This document shows, piece after piece, positions 29,437 to 40,800 of a DNA stretch of 64,000 nt. A program made the translations under genes and the position numbers. The stretch is from assembly GCA_007115705.1 (NCBI GenBank), contig QXEO01001819.1:186001-250000 (forward strand), given 5' to 3'. Numbering within the stretch: position 1 is the stretch's first letter; every line of letters begins with the position of its first letter. The stretch comes from Dactylis glomerata (lineage: Eukaryota; Streptophyta; Magnoliopsida; Poales; Poaceae). The notes under the pieces were generated by a model that saw only the letters and a list, made by a program, of their open reading frames with translations, was not told the origin of the DNA and made no database searches.

Positions 29437-32400
29437 ATGGGCGATACTATAGGTGAGGATAAGGGTAAAGAAACTCCTCCCGAAGATACTCCTCCATCTA
29501 TCTCTTCCTCTTCAATCTCACGTGAGGAGCATTTGGCGTCCTTGGACACATTTCAAACCTATATGAGATTGGAGATGAAGGCTATGTTTGAGGAATATTT
29601 TGGGAAGAAACCTTCCGGGCTCACCGACCCAAACACCACACTTAATGTGGATCTCTCCTTGGCTAAGGTGAAGCCACCTAGCAATGGCTCCACCTCCGCT
29701 GAGAATAAAGGTGCCCCACCTAAGGAAAATGATGGTCCGGCAAAGGGTGCATTCATTCCACCCCCAAACACTTACTCGCCTCCGCCGGTCCATTATCCTA
29801 TGCCACACATTAACAACATGGGATCTCCTCCTAAGCTTGATTCTCGCAATTTTATTAAATGGCAAGGGCTAATGAAATCTCATATTTCTAGCTCTTCTAC
29901 TCATTTGTGGAGGGTCATACAAAATGGCTTTGCACCTCATGATCCTCTCAACTTGACCGGAAGGGAAGAATTTGATGAGCAACTCAATGCCACCACCAAG
30001 CATCTCCTTCAACAAGCCATGCCGGATACTCATGCGGCACACATCAACAACTTGAGCACCGCCAAGGAAGTATGGAACTATCTCACTATGCTCTTCATTG
30101 GGAATGAGAGTATTCGGTCCTCCAAGTTTGATGAGCTCAAGAGTGAAGAGAGGGATTTCATTATGCGAGATAATGAGACTCCCGATGAGATGTACCAAAG
30201 GATCTTGGCTCTTGCAACGGCCTTGACCGGGTTTGGGTACAAAGACAATGGTGATGACTATGTCAAGCGTATGTTCATTACCTCCATCAACCCAAAAGAA
30301 CCCATCCGGTCCGAGATAATCCGTTCAAGACCAGATTTTGGGCATATGACCTCAAATGAAGTTCTTTGCGAGTTCACCGCCTTGACTATCTTGAAGAAGA
30401 ATGCAGAAGAGACTAGAGCTCATGTTCTTGCCAGACAAGGAGTTCACAATCTTCCTCTCAAGGCCAAGGTGGTTTACAAGCAAGGTGAAGGAGAAGAAGA
30501 AATATATGAAGAAGAGTGTTGGTCTCCGGAAGATATCAAGTTGGCACTCAATGAACACTTGGCTCTCAATGCAAATGCTTTTTGGGATGCCAACAAGCAC
30601 AAGATCAAGGGATCCAAGTTCAAGTCATCTCCAAGAAAGGGTGGTGACTCTAAAGTGAGGCATTGCTACAATTGTGGAGGAATCAAGCACTTCATTGCCA
30701 AATGTCCTTATGAGAACAAGGAGGACAATGGAGGCCGGCTCATCCCCAAGCGCCGGTCATCAAAGTTCTCCTCTTCCAAGAAGCATGGGAACAAGGACGA
30801 CAAGTAGAAAGGAGAAAGATTGTTGGTGGTACATGAGGAATATGACTCCGGGACCGATGATGATGACTCTGAAGATGAAGAGAATGGAGAAATGGCCGCC
30901 ATTGCTATTGTCTCCACTCCACCTACATCCCTCTTCAACTCACAAAATGAGAACGCCATCATCACCAACCACATATGTCTTATGGCCAAGGCGTCGGAGG
31001 TAACATCATCACCTACTCCTTCATTATCTCATTCCGATTCTACTTCTATGGATGATGTGAGTAGTCTTAAGATTAAGAAAGAACTAGTTTCTTGTGATGA
31101 ATTTATTGCTAACATGAAGGGGCCAACCAAGGTATACATTGAGACACTAATGTGTCAATTAGGTTATGCCCATGGCACTATCAAGGAGAAGGAGGAGTTG
31201 GAAAGATTAGCCGCCGATGATATTGGCTCTCTATCAATTGAGCTCGAAGAAGAGCAAAACTTGAGAGCTTCTTTAGAGGAGAAATTGTTGGGACTAGAAG
31301 AGTCTCATAATCTAAACTTATCTAAACTCACTAAAAAACGTGACCATGCTCTTGCTATGGTCAAGTTGCTTAAAAAGGAGAAAGTTGAATTTGACGTTGG
31401 TCATAATGATTTTTGTGAGAAGTTTGAGAAGCTTGAAGAAGCCTACAAGGTTTTGGAAGGCAAATTCTCTAGCCTCACCAAGATCTGTGAGCAACTTCAA
31501 ATTTAACTAACTATTGAACAATCTAAGGTCCCACCAATGCAAGTTATTGAAGTTCCTTGTTCTGCTAACCCCATATGTGATCATAGTGATATCATTGAGG
31601 AGAACATTAGGTTGAAGGCCGAACTTGCCAAGAGCCTTGCCACTTGCATTCAAGGAGAAAAGAATCTCAATGATCTCTTGAGTAATCAACGAATGAACAA
31701 GGGTAAGGAAGGTCTCAGATTTGTTGCCGAGTCCTCTAAAAAGAGGGATCTCGGATTGGTGGCCAAGCCCTTAAAGAAAAACAAGAAGAACAAGAAGAAT
31801 AAGAAGCCTGCTACTGCTGCTGCTCCCACTCCTCATGTTCCTTTTGATATTTGTTACACAGAGGAGGAGTGGGAGGAGCTCAAGGGAAAGGAGAAGGAGG
31901 AGAAGGTCGAAGTGACCGGAGTCTCCGGGTCCAAGGGTCCGGAGTCTCTGGCTGGTTCATCTAGCCCGGAGTCTCTGGCCCCCAAGGCCAGAGTATCCGG
32001 ACCTACTCACAATGACTTTGCAGGAAAATATAACCCTCATTATGTTCTTCTTAGGGGTTATTATGGCGATGTCTATGCTAGATATGTTGGTCCCTATGAT
32101 GGTTACATTGAATATGCTATTTGGGTAACTAAGATTCTTGTGACTAACAAAAGAGGACCCATCCAAAAATGGGGACCTAAATCCAAGAATTGATCTCTTG
32201 TAGGACATTGCTTTCGGAGGAGAAAAATGGATTATTGATAGTGGTGCCACAAGCCACATGACCGGAAGCAAAAATATTGTGGAATATCTAAGGCCAAATA
32301 CTTCAAATGTCACGGTCTCATATGATGACAAGTCATCCTCTAAGGTACTTGGTTTCGGTAAGGTGGTGATCACTCCGGACGTGTCCCTAGTGAATGTCAT

Positions 32401-32683
32401 GCTTGTTGAAACCATTGGTTATAATTTACTTTCTGTTCGTCAACTTGCTACTATGGGCTATGCCACATATTTTGATGTTGACATTGTGGTCGTCATGTGG
32501 AGTAAGTCTCTCAAGGTTGCCTTTGTTGGGTATGTCGAAAATGGCTTGTATGTGGTGGACTTCTCGGAGAAACCCAGTACGGCTGTGATATGCCTAATTG
32601 CTAAGGCCGACGTGGGATGGCTTTGGCATCGCCGGTTAGCCCACGTCAATATGAGAGCTTTGCAAAATCTCTACACCGGCGGC
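29437..32683 (+). pseudogene. gag-pol (5' part): Copia gag, protease and pre-integrase region, interrupted
   Basis: The ATG at 29437 lies 34 bp after the PBS. Gag is open to a TAG at 30805-30807: capsid at about residues 130-330 (RNFIKWQGLMKSH, VWNYLTMLFIG) and a CX2CX4HX4C knuckle (CYNCGGIKHFIAKC) near residue 410. The same frame continues after the TAG as an acidic, coiled region with a second stop (TAA, 31504-31506) and a lysine-rich stretch (31765-31805). Near 32,188 the frame shifts by one base and a TAG lies at 32201-32203. The protease core (WIIDSGATSHMTG, 32223-32263) and pre-integrase motif (WHRRLAHVNMRAL) then follow in the new frame, until C is inserted after 32683. At least three stops and one shift make this half non-functional unless read through. 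Confidence 0.8.
31917..31998 (+). repeat. CCGGAGTCTCCGG words inside the copia polyprotein
   Basis: Four copies or near copies, in reverse orientation relative to the U3 array, encode the Pro/Glu/Ser run PESLAGSSSPESLAPK. They sit between the lysine-rich stretch and the protease. Confidence 0.75.
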
Positions 32684-34115
32684 TGATACGTCTCAAACGT
32701 ATCTATAATTTTTTATGCCCCATGCTTGTTTTTACACCATTTGCCTTGTGTTTCGTTACACTTCGTGGCGTTTTTATGCGATTTCCGAAACTAACCTATT
32801 GACAAGATGACACAGTGCCAGTTCCCTGTTTTCTGCTGTTTTTGTGTTTCAGAAAAGCTACACAGGAAATATTCTCAGAATTGGACGAAACAAAAGCCAG
32901 AAGTCTTATTTTTTCCGGAAGCTTCCCAAAGACCGAAAGAGAGCCGGAGGGGGGCCAGAGGCCGCCCTCACACATAGATGGCACGGCCCAGGCCCTGGCC
33001 ACGCCACCCTGGTGTGAGGATCCCCTGGCTGCCCCCTGACGACGCCCCTTCGCCTATAAGAAGTTTCGGGATGGAAAACCCTAGGGGACTGGGCGAAATT
33101 TCCAGAATAGTTCCGCAGCGCTGCCGCCGTCGAAGCCAAATTTTGGGGGACAGAAGTCTCTGTTTCGGCACCCTGACGGAATGGGGAAGTGCCCCCGGAG
33201 CCATCTCCATCGGTCTCCATCGCCGTCTCCGCCGTCTCCATTGACCTCACCGACATCTCCATCAACCTTGCTATCTCCTATGATGAGGAGGGAGTAGTTC
33301 TCCCCCGGGGCTGAGGGCTCTACCGGTAGCTATGTGGTTCACCTCTCTCTCCCATGATGTGATCTTTATGTGATCGTGAGTTTTGTATCTAGTTGAATTG
33401 GTAGATGTTATTATTCAGATATTATGCTACTCCTATGCTTTATTATTGTACTCTCCGGAGATACCTCGTATCATGGTGTAAAGGTGACTAGTGTGTGCAT
33501 CATGTGTATCTTTTTGGTTAATGTCTCTATGAATGTGGTGTTTGTTGGAACCATCTAGTGCATTCACGGTGATAGTGTGGGACAATCTAGTTTGGGTACA
33601 TACGGACTTTGAGGAGTGCTTCGTAGCCCTATGCATGATTATTGTATGTTTTCCATTGAAGAATTGTTTGAGTTGCATATTGATGATAGCATCTATTGGT
33701 TCAATTATGTTATATTTGTTGGGAGTGTGTCCACTAGTGAAAGTATGATCCCTAGGCCTTGTTTCCAAGCTTTGCACACCATTTACTTGATGTTTTGTTA
33801 CTTGTTTGCTTGCTGCCATTTTTATTCCAGATTGTATTTACTACTTATAATCATCTATACCACTTGTATTTCACTATCTCTTCGCCGAACTAGTGCACCT
33901 ATACATCTGACAAGTGTATTGGGTGTGTTGGGGACACAAGAGACTTTCTGTATCGTAATTGCAGGGTTGTTTGAGAGGGATAGCTTTGACCTCTTCCTCC
34001 CTGAGTTCGATAAACCTTGGGTGATCCAGTTAAGGGAAACTTGCTGCTGCACTACAAACCTCTGCACTTGGAGGCCCAACACTGTCTACAAGAACAGAAG
34101 CGTGTGTAGACATCA
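32684..34115 (+). repeat. 5' LTR of element C
   Basis: 1432 bp, TGATACGTCTCAAACGTATC to GTAGACATCA. TATAAG candidate at 33055-33060, followed by a leader with a periodic TCTCC word (33200-33280). Differs from the 3' LTR by scattered substitutions. Confidence 0.9.
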
Positions 34116-34125
34116 AGCTCTTTTC

Positions 34126-34143
34126 TGGCGCCGTTGCCGGGGA
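34126..34143 (+). other. Primer binding site of element C
   Basis: TGGCGCCGTTGCCGGGGA, 10 bases after the LTR end; aspartate-tRNA-type primer site. Confidence 0.85.
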
Positions 34144-34255
34144 GGTAAGGTAAAAGGTACTCGCATCCTCCTGTGTGAGTGCTCGGAGTTATTTCCTTTA
34201 GATTCTGCAATTACATCTTTTTGTTTCTTGTTTTTATTTTCACTAGTTAGGCTTA

Positions 34256-36673
34256 ATGGAAAATAAAGAGTTCTTTAGTCTTTTTCCTGATTTTAGATTT
34301 GATGAGAAAATTGAAAATCCTTTGGAGCTTATTTCGCATAGCAATGTTATTAGTACGAATGCTTTGAATACTGTTAATGCTAATGCTATAGAAAAGTCTA
34401 AGCTTGGGGAAGCTGGTTTTGTTAGGTATGATATTTTTAGTCCCCCAGCTTTAGTGGAGAAAGTTTGCTCTGATGATATTTTATCTCTCATATATGATGT
34501 TTCTGATGATGCTTGTGCTCCTCATCCTTTTAAAATACCTACGAAGATTGTTGAATGTGTTAAGAATAACTGCTATTTAGGAGATGGAACTGTCCATCCT
34601 GGTGATCATTTGCTCTTTATACATGAATTATGCGAGTTGTTCCAGTGTGCAGGTATTTCGATGAACCAAGTTAAGAAGAAGCTATTTTCTTTATCACTAA
34701 AAGGCAGAGCTGAGGAATGGTATCGGCTGCTTAAGGATGGTCCATCTATTGGCTGGGAGGAAATTGTACCTCTCTTTTATTCTAAATTCTATCCTCCAAG
34801 TGAGATTCATAAAGATCATAATCAGATATACAATTTTTGGCCTCATGATGGAGAAAGCATTGCCCAAGCGTGGGGAAGATTGAAGTCACTAATGCTCAAA
34901 TGTCCTATTCATGATCTTCCCCGTAATATTGTTATTAATAATTTTTATGCAAGGCTTTCAGGATATTACAAGGACTATCTAGATGCATGCTTTGATGGGT
35001 CTTTCACAAGCAAGGATGCTGACACCAAGTGGGATCTGCTTGAAACAATTCAAAACAATATTGAAGGTTGGGATAGCGACAAAGGTAAAGGATTAGGTAT
35101 GAATTACGAGTTTGATTGCATTAAGTCTTTCACTGAAACTGCTAATTTTCAAGATCTTAGTGCTAAGTATGGTCTTGATCCTCAAATTATGATTGATTGC
35201 TTTAAAGCCTTTGCTTCCCATATGAATGTTCCTAAAGGAAATGGGGACGTGTATCATGAACCTTTTAAGGACACTTGCATAGAAAGTGATATTGTTGTTG
35301 ATGATTGCAATAAACATGCTCAAACTTCTAAAAGTACTATTTCTTATAAGCATGTTAATTTTTGTGGAATACATAGACCTTGTGAACAGAGTTATAACAA
35401 GGAAGATTATTGCATCACCCACGCAAATGAAGAAACCAGTATGTGGCTCAAGGATCTAGATGTGCTTGGTGAAAGGGTTTGTGAGCTTTATCATTTTCTT
35501 TGTGAATTTTGCGGTGAAAAGGGGCACTTTAATTTTCAATGCCCAATTAATCGAACGAGTACCGCAGATTTGTATTGTGATGATAAGATTACTTTCAATC
35601 AGTATGATGAGCTTACTTTGTTTTTGAATTGTGAAGAGATATCTAGAAAGATTGCTTTGGTAGACATGAATGATGTTGATATTAATAGCACCCTTCGTGG
35701 TTGTCGTCTCTATTGTGCTAAAGATTGCCTCGCAAATACTTACTTACAAGATCTTATAAAACATGATGTTTTGCCAAGCTATGATAGGACTAACAGATGT
35801 TTCGATATTATTAATAGAGAGGAGGAATCCTCCAAAGTTTCTTCTGTTGTTTCTGTCAGCAAACCAGATTATGTGGAGAAGATGCCTTTCTCTCCTGAAG
35901 AATATGTGGAGAAGATGCCCTTCAAGTCTCTCCCTCCTAAAGGAGAGAGTAAGAAGAGTATGAAGAAGAAGAAGAAGAAGAAGAGGAGTAAAAGGCGAAA
36001 GGACACGGTATCTTCCCCTAAGCGTTATGATCCTGCTATAGATTATGATAATTCTGATTGGGATAATGTTCCTATGCCTATTACTTATGTTAGTGATCAT
36101 GATTGGGAAAAGCACTCTACTTTTGATATTGAAAATCTTTTTGGTACCAATTCTAAGGTTAATAATTGTTGTACCATTAGTGCTATCCATGTTCCTTCTT
36201 ATGATGATATGTTTGATGAATATGCCTTGCGACATAGAAGTTCTCTATCTTTTGATGATACTAAGCCTCTAGTTTATGATGATGAGTATAATGTTTTCAG
36301 TTCACCTACTTTTGAGGAGAAAATTAGTTATGATTATAATATGCCTCCTGTCTTTGATGATTATGGTGATGAGAATAATTATTCTGTTGAATCTGCTCCT
36401 ACTACTATTGTTCATGTGGGGAGTATTAATCCTTTTATGCATGTGGCTCATGATAGGGATGCTTTACGTGATAGTTATATTGTTAATTCTATTCATGATG
36501 CTACTAAAAGTTATTATGAGAGAGGGAAACATGGTTTGATGGATCTCAACAATATTGAGTTTCCCCTCTTTATGTTGCAATTCTTGAAGTTGTACTTGTT
36601 TTGCCTTCCTATGCTTTTTGCTTTGCGCTTTTATGACTTGTCTCTTTACAAGACTATTTTTCACAGGAAATAG
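34256..36673 (+). CDS. gag: Gag of element C, 805 aa
   Basis: ATG 34256 (MENKEFFSLFPDF) lies about 110 bp after the PBS. The capsid domain is at about residues 110-245 (LSLKGRAEEWYRLLK, SKFYPPSEIHKDH, AQAWGRLKSLMLK). A linker with several cysteines follows, then a CX2CX4HX4C zinc knuckle at residues 416-429 (CEFCGEKGHFNFQC). A repeated VEKMPF motif, a poly-lysine run near residue 565, and a long Asp/Tyr/Ser-rich acidic region (590-760) come next, with a hydrophobic Leu/Phe-rich tail (about 775-800). It stops at TAG 36671-36673. The related copy C' reads through at the same place for some 33 more residues, so this stop is probably a later mutation. No protease motif. The acidic region, in its +1 frame, yields a spurious hydrophobic ORF (36045-36272). 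Confidence 0.88.
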   Translation: MENKEFFSLFPDFRFDEKIENPLELISHSNVISTNALNTVNANAIEKSKLGEAGFVRYDIFSPPALVEKVCSDDILSLIYDVSDDACAPHPFKIPTKIVECVKNNCYLGDGTVHPGDHLLFIHELCELFQCAGISMNQVKKKLFSLSLKGRAEEWYRLLKDGPSIGWEEIVPLFYSKFYPPSEIHKDHNQIYNFWPHDGESIAQAWGRLKSLMLKCPIHDLPRNIVINNFYARLSGYYKDYLDACFDGSFTSKDADTKWDLLETIQNNIEGWDSDKGKGLGMNYEFDCIKSFTETANFQDLSAKYGLDPQIMIDCFKAFASHMNVPKGNGDVYHEPFKDTCIESDIVVDDCNKHAQTSKSTISYKHVNFCGIHRPCEQSYNKEDYCITHANEETSMWLKDLDVLGERVCELYHFLCEFCGEKGHFNFQCPINRTSTADLYCDDKITFNQYDELTLFLNCEEISRKIALVDMNDVDINSTLRGCRLYCAKDCLANTYLQDLIKHDVLPSYDRTNRCFDIINREEESSKVSSVVSVSKPDYVEKMPFSPEEYVEKMPFKSLPPKGESKKSMKKKKKKKRSKRRKDTVSSPKRYDPAIDYDNSDWDNVPMPITYVSDHDWEKHSTFDIENLFGTNSKVNNCCTISAIHVPSYDDMFDEYALRHRSSLSFDDTKPLVYDDEYNVFSSPTFEEKISYDYNMPPVFDDYGDENNYSVESAPTTIVHVGSINPFMHVAHDRDALRDSYIVNSIHDATKSYYERGKHGLMDLNNIEFPLFMLQFLKLYLFCLPMLFALRFYDLSLYKTIFHRK

Positions 36674-39364
36674 TTTAGATTTAAATATCTTTCACATTTG
36701 CTTTTTGATGCTCTCTATTGCTTCAAGTTCTTATATGGCGCCTTTGCCTCAAGTTCTTATATGGCGCCCACATGAGCATCTTTGCAAATTACTGCGCCTA
36801 GCTCAAAGACGTTAAAGAAAAGCACTCTTGGGAGATAACCCATTATTTATTTTCAGTACTTTTTCTTTTATTTGAGTCTTGAAAGTTATTACTACTGTAA
36901 TGACCTCTCCTTATCCTTTTTATTTTGTTGTTGTGCCAATAGAAGCCTCTAATTCGAGTGAGGTAAAGATTTGGGGATGTTGCTGTCCTGAAACTGTTTT
37001 CGGTGCTGTATCGTAAAAATTCGTATAAATTCTCTGTATATCTTTTGGACCTGCGATTTCTTGTGCATATGCCCCAGGTTATATCCAAACTTTCGTTAGT
37101 TGAACACTTTTTGATTTGAGCAACAGAAAACCCCTCAAAAATTCGACTTTTTTCAGCTGATCAGTTTTGACAGATTTCTGCCAATATTTGTGTTTGCCGC
37201 TTTATCGCTTTCTTTTGAGTTCTTTTGATCATGGAACTTTTGGAGAAGTTGCTACAGTAGTATTTGCTATATATGTGGTGGTTTTGGGTTGAAACCTGAA
37301 GCAAAAAGTGGTTGATTATATGTTATGCTACACTAATGTTGCTAATAGATTTGTGTTTAGTTTTGTATGAAGGAAGTTTTCAAGTGTAGGGATTGGAGAA
37401 TGATGAGAGGAGTTGAAGAATGGAAAAAAGCTCAAGCTTGGGGATGCCCATGCATCACCCCAAGAAATATCCAAGAATTACAAGCGTCAAAGCTTGGGGA
37501 TGCCCCCGAGGCACCCCTTCTTCATCGGCAAAAATCAGGTCACCTTTCAAGACACTACATTTTTATTGCTTCATGCACTATGCGTTTTTCTTGGAGCGTC
37601 AGTTGTTTTTGTTTTTAGTTTTCTTTTGCATTGTTTGCTGCAATAAATGGTTAGATCACATCATGTTTCTTTTGGAGGAGATGAACTCGCATTTCATTTG
37701 CCAAAAACACTCTAGTTTTCACTCTTATCGTTCAACGAGTGTTCTCTTTTTTCTGCTACTGTGTTTAGCTTGCATTTTTTTGCCTTGATTTTTGTTCAGA
37801 TCTTGTTTTATATTTGCATCAAGGTGTATTTTGACCTCTGATCTATATTGGTTTTCATCAAAAGAGGTGTTTATAAAAAGTTTGAATGGTGTTGGAAAAG
37901 AGAAAAAGCCTTATGCAAAAAAGTGGTACAAGAAGGAGCTTGTGTAGACTGCGGCCTAGGCTTTTGCATGTCATGCTTGATATCGTTTTGATAGTATGCT
38001 TAGTGATTTTTTCTGTAGCATGACTTGTCTCAAATGACTGAGATTGCTTAATGAGCCTTTAAAAAAATCATGCGTTGTTTTTATCGTTTGGAAGCATTAT
38101 TTTGGTTTTCTCCTTGATGCTTTATTTGGGTTGACTTGGCGCATGCTCACACATGTTAGACTCTTACAAAGTCGCCATTGCCTTTATGATCATTTAGTTT
38201 TTGACTTTTGATGCCATCTTATGCTTCTTTTAATGTTGCTTTTGTCACTTTGCATGATTATGGCCATTATTGCTCTCTTAGTTGGTCGCTCCCAGTCTTT
38301 TGCTAGCCCTCATTTTGTACTGAGTATGAGCTCTACTCGTGCATCCAACTCCCAAAAACCAAGTTTGCCATTGTGTCCACTATAAATTCCTATGCATGGT
38401 ATTTGCGAGCCATTCCAAGTAAATTTTCATGTGCTACCTTTCAAAAACCTTCAAAATACTTCTCGTTTTGTGACACTGTTTTCAGCTCATGGGGACGTAG
38501 TGGTCAGATTTGCTATCTTCCATATTGCTTATTCCAAAAAGAAAAAAAAGGGAAAAAAGAAAAGAAAAAAGGCACTCCTCCATGGAATGTGAATGTTGGT
38601 GGGCACCCGATGGAATCTGTTAGCCATGGTTTGAGAAAGGGAAAAAGGTGGGGAGGAGTGCCAAGCTTTATAAAAAGAGCACAAAAAGTGCCAATCTCTC
38701 TCTCAAAAACTTGCTTCATTTTTGTATGGAAGATAGTAAGAACCCCATTGCCAGTCGTTGACAAAAGCAACCACCTTTCAAAACCAATTTTTATCTCTCT
38801 GTTTTACAAATGAAAAGCTCTAGCACATGTTTAATCACTGCTTCCCTCTGCGAAGGGCATTTCTTTTACTTTCATTTTGAGTCACCACCTTCTGTCTTTA
38901 TGCACCATTAAGAGAGCATAGTTGTCATTCTTAGTATAATGTGCATTGTCCCAAAGTTTTCATTGATTGATTCATATTGTTGGTTTCACTTGTTCTCAAA
39001 TTATTTGTATCTAGTCGCCCTCTTAAACTTGAAGGTGTCCTATGCATTTATGTTTTGCTCTCTATGAAGGACAAGCTGAAAACCATTTGTATGTTTTTCC
39101 TTATGATTTGAACACACGTTTGACTTTCATTGTTTCATTTTCATGATCTTTTGTTTGTGTTTAGTTTGCATGTTATAACATGGTCGCTAAGTTTCTTCTA
39201 TCAAGATTATGTCTTTCATGCCCATGTTTTAAGTTCTTTTGATCCTAGCTCACAACGCTTACATATATGATCAAGATTGTGTAGGTGCATGTCACCTCAA
39301 AAATTATTTCTTTTGTTATCACTTACCTACTCGAGGACGAGCAGGAGTTAAGCTTGGGGATGCT
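36674..39364 (+). other. Noncoding 3' region of element C with conserved hairpins
   Basis: Begins with a 27-bp tandem duplication (TTCTTATATGGCGCC at about 36729 and 36756), then the string GCCTAGCTCAAAGACGTTAA (36797) that opens the same region in A. Hairpin 1 at 37437-37464 and hairpin 2 at 37496-37517 each start with AAGCTTGGGGATG. The same word precedes the 3' LTR at 39350-39362. An A-rich stretch lies at 38538-38570. No coding frame; homologous to 21385-23959 and inversely to 16511-19439 and 60371-62940. Confidence 0.75.
39330..39364 (+). promoter_or_regulatory. Polypurine-tract region of element C
   Basis: CTCGAGGACGAG (39330-39341, short stem with AGGA loop) is followed by GCAGGAGTTAAGCTTGGGGA and the LTR at 39365. 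The purine run is short (TTGGGGATG), so the exact priming tract is inferred from position. Confidence 0.5.
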
Positions 39365-40795
39365 TGATACGTCTCAAACGTATCTATAATTTTTGATGCT
39401 CCATGCTTGTTTTTACACCATTTGCCTTGTGTTTTGTTACACTTCGTGGCGTTTTTATGCGATTTCTGGAACTAACCTATTGACAAGATGCCACAGTGCC
39501 AGTTCCCTATTTTCTGCTATTTTTGTGTTTCAGAAAAGCTACATAGGAAATATTCTCGGAATTGGACGAAACAAAAGCCAGAAGTCTTATTTTTCCCGAA
39601 CGCTTCCCAAAGACCGAAAGAGAGCCGGAGGGGGCCAGAGGCCGCCCTCACACATAGGTGGTGCGGCCCAGGCCCTGGCCGTGCCACCCTGGTGTGAGGA
39701 GCCCCTGGCTGCCCCCTGACGATGCCCCTTCGCCTATAAGAAGTCTCGGGACGGAAAACCCTAGGGGAGTGGGCGAAATTTCCAGAACAGTTCCGCAGTG
39801 CCGCCGCCGTCGAAGCCAAATTTCGGGGGACAGAAGTCTCTGTTCCGGCACCCTGCCGGGATGGGGAAGTGCCCCCGGAGCCATCTCCATCGATCTCCAT
39901 CGCTGTCTCCGCCGTCTCCATTGACCTCACCGCCATCTCCATCAACCTTGCTATCTCCTATGATGAGGAGGGAGTAGTTCTCCCCCGGGGCTGAGGGCTC
40001 TACCGGTAGCTATGTGGTTCACCTCTCTCTCCCATGATGTGATCTTTATGTGATCGTGAGCTTTGTATCTAGTTGAACTGGTAGATGTTATTATTCAGAT
40101 ATTATGCTACTCCTATGCTTTATTATTGTACTCTCCGGAGATACCTCGTATCATGGTGTAAAGGTGACTAGTGTGTGCATCATGTGTATCTTTTTGGTTA
40201 ATGTCTCTATGAATGTGGTGTTTGTTGGAACCATCTAGTGCGTTCACGGTGATAGTGTGGGACAATCTAGTTTGGGTACATATGAACTTTGAGGAGTGCT
40301 TCGTAGCCCTACGCATGATTATTGTATGTTTTCCATTGGAGAATTGTTTGAGTTGCATATTGATGATAGCATCTATTGGTTCAATTATGTTATATTTGTT
40401 GGGAGTGTGTCCACTAGTGAAAGTATGATCCCTAGGCCTTGTTTCCAAGCTTTGCACACTGTTTACTTGTTGTTTTGTTACTTGTTTGCTTGCTGCCATT
40501 TTTATTCCAGATTGTATTTACTACTTATAATCATCTATACCACTTGTATTTCACTATCTCTTCGCCGAACTAGTGCACCTATACATCTGACAAGTGTATT
40601 GGGTGTGTTGGAGACACAAGAGACTTTCTGTATCGTAATTGCAGGGTTGTTTGAGAGGGATAGCTTTGATCTCTTCCTCCCTGAGTTCGATAAACCTTGG
40701 GTGATCCACTTAAGGGAAACTTGCTGCTGCTCTACAAACCTCTGCACTTGGAGGCCCAACACTGTCTACAAGAACAGAAGCGTGTGTAGACATCA
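39365..40795 (+). repeat. 3' LTR of element C
   Basis: 1431 bp, same ends as 32684-34115; TATAAG at 39735-39740. Followed by the GCGGC target copy. Confidence 0.9.
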
Positions 40796-40800
40796 GCGGC

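Larger units (their letters stand above)
32684..40795 (+). mobile_element. Element C: gag-only gypsy-type element (TR-GAG-like)
   Basis: 8112 bp, LTRs 32684-34115 and 39365-40795, flanked by the target duplication GCGGC (32679-32683 and 40796-40800). The internal part has PBS, one 805-aa gag (34256-36673) and 2.7 kb of noncoding sequence; no protease, RT or integrase. The copia reading frame is exactly continuous on both sides, so insertion occurred in a frame-intact stretch. The description fits terminal-repeat retrotransposons with a gag domain only, mobilised by autonomous relatives. Confidence 0.92.

Noticed and set aside
36045..36272. Open frame rich in Ile/Leu/Met that looks like a membrane protein (also 63445-63672 minus)
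   Set aside because: It is the +1 frame of the Asp/Tyr/Ser-rich gag region: GAT/TAT-rich codons read as ATG/ATT give false hydrophobicity.
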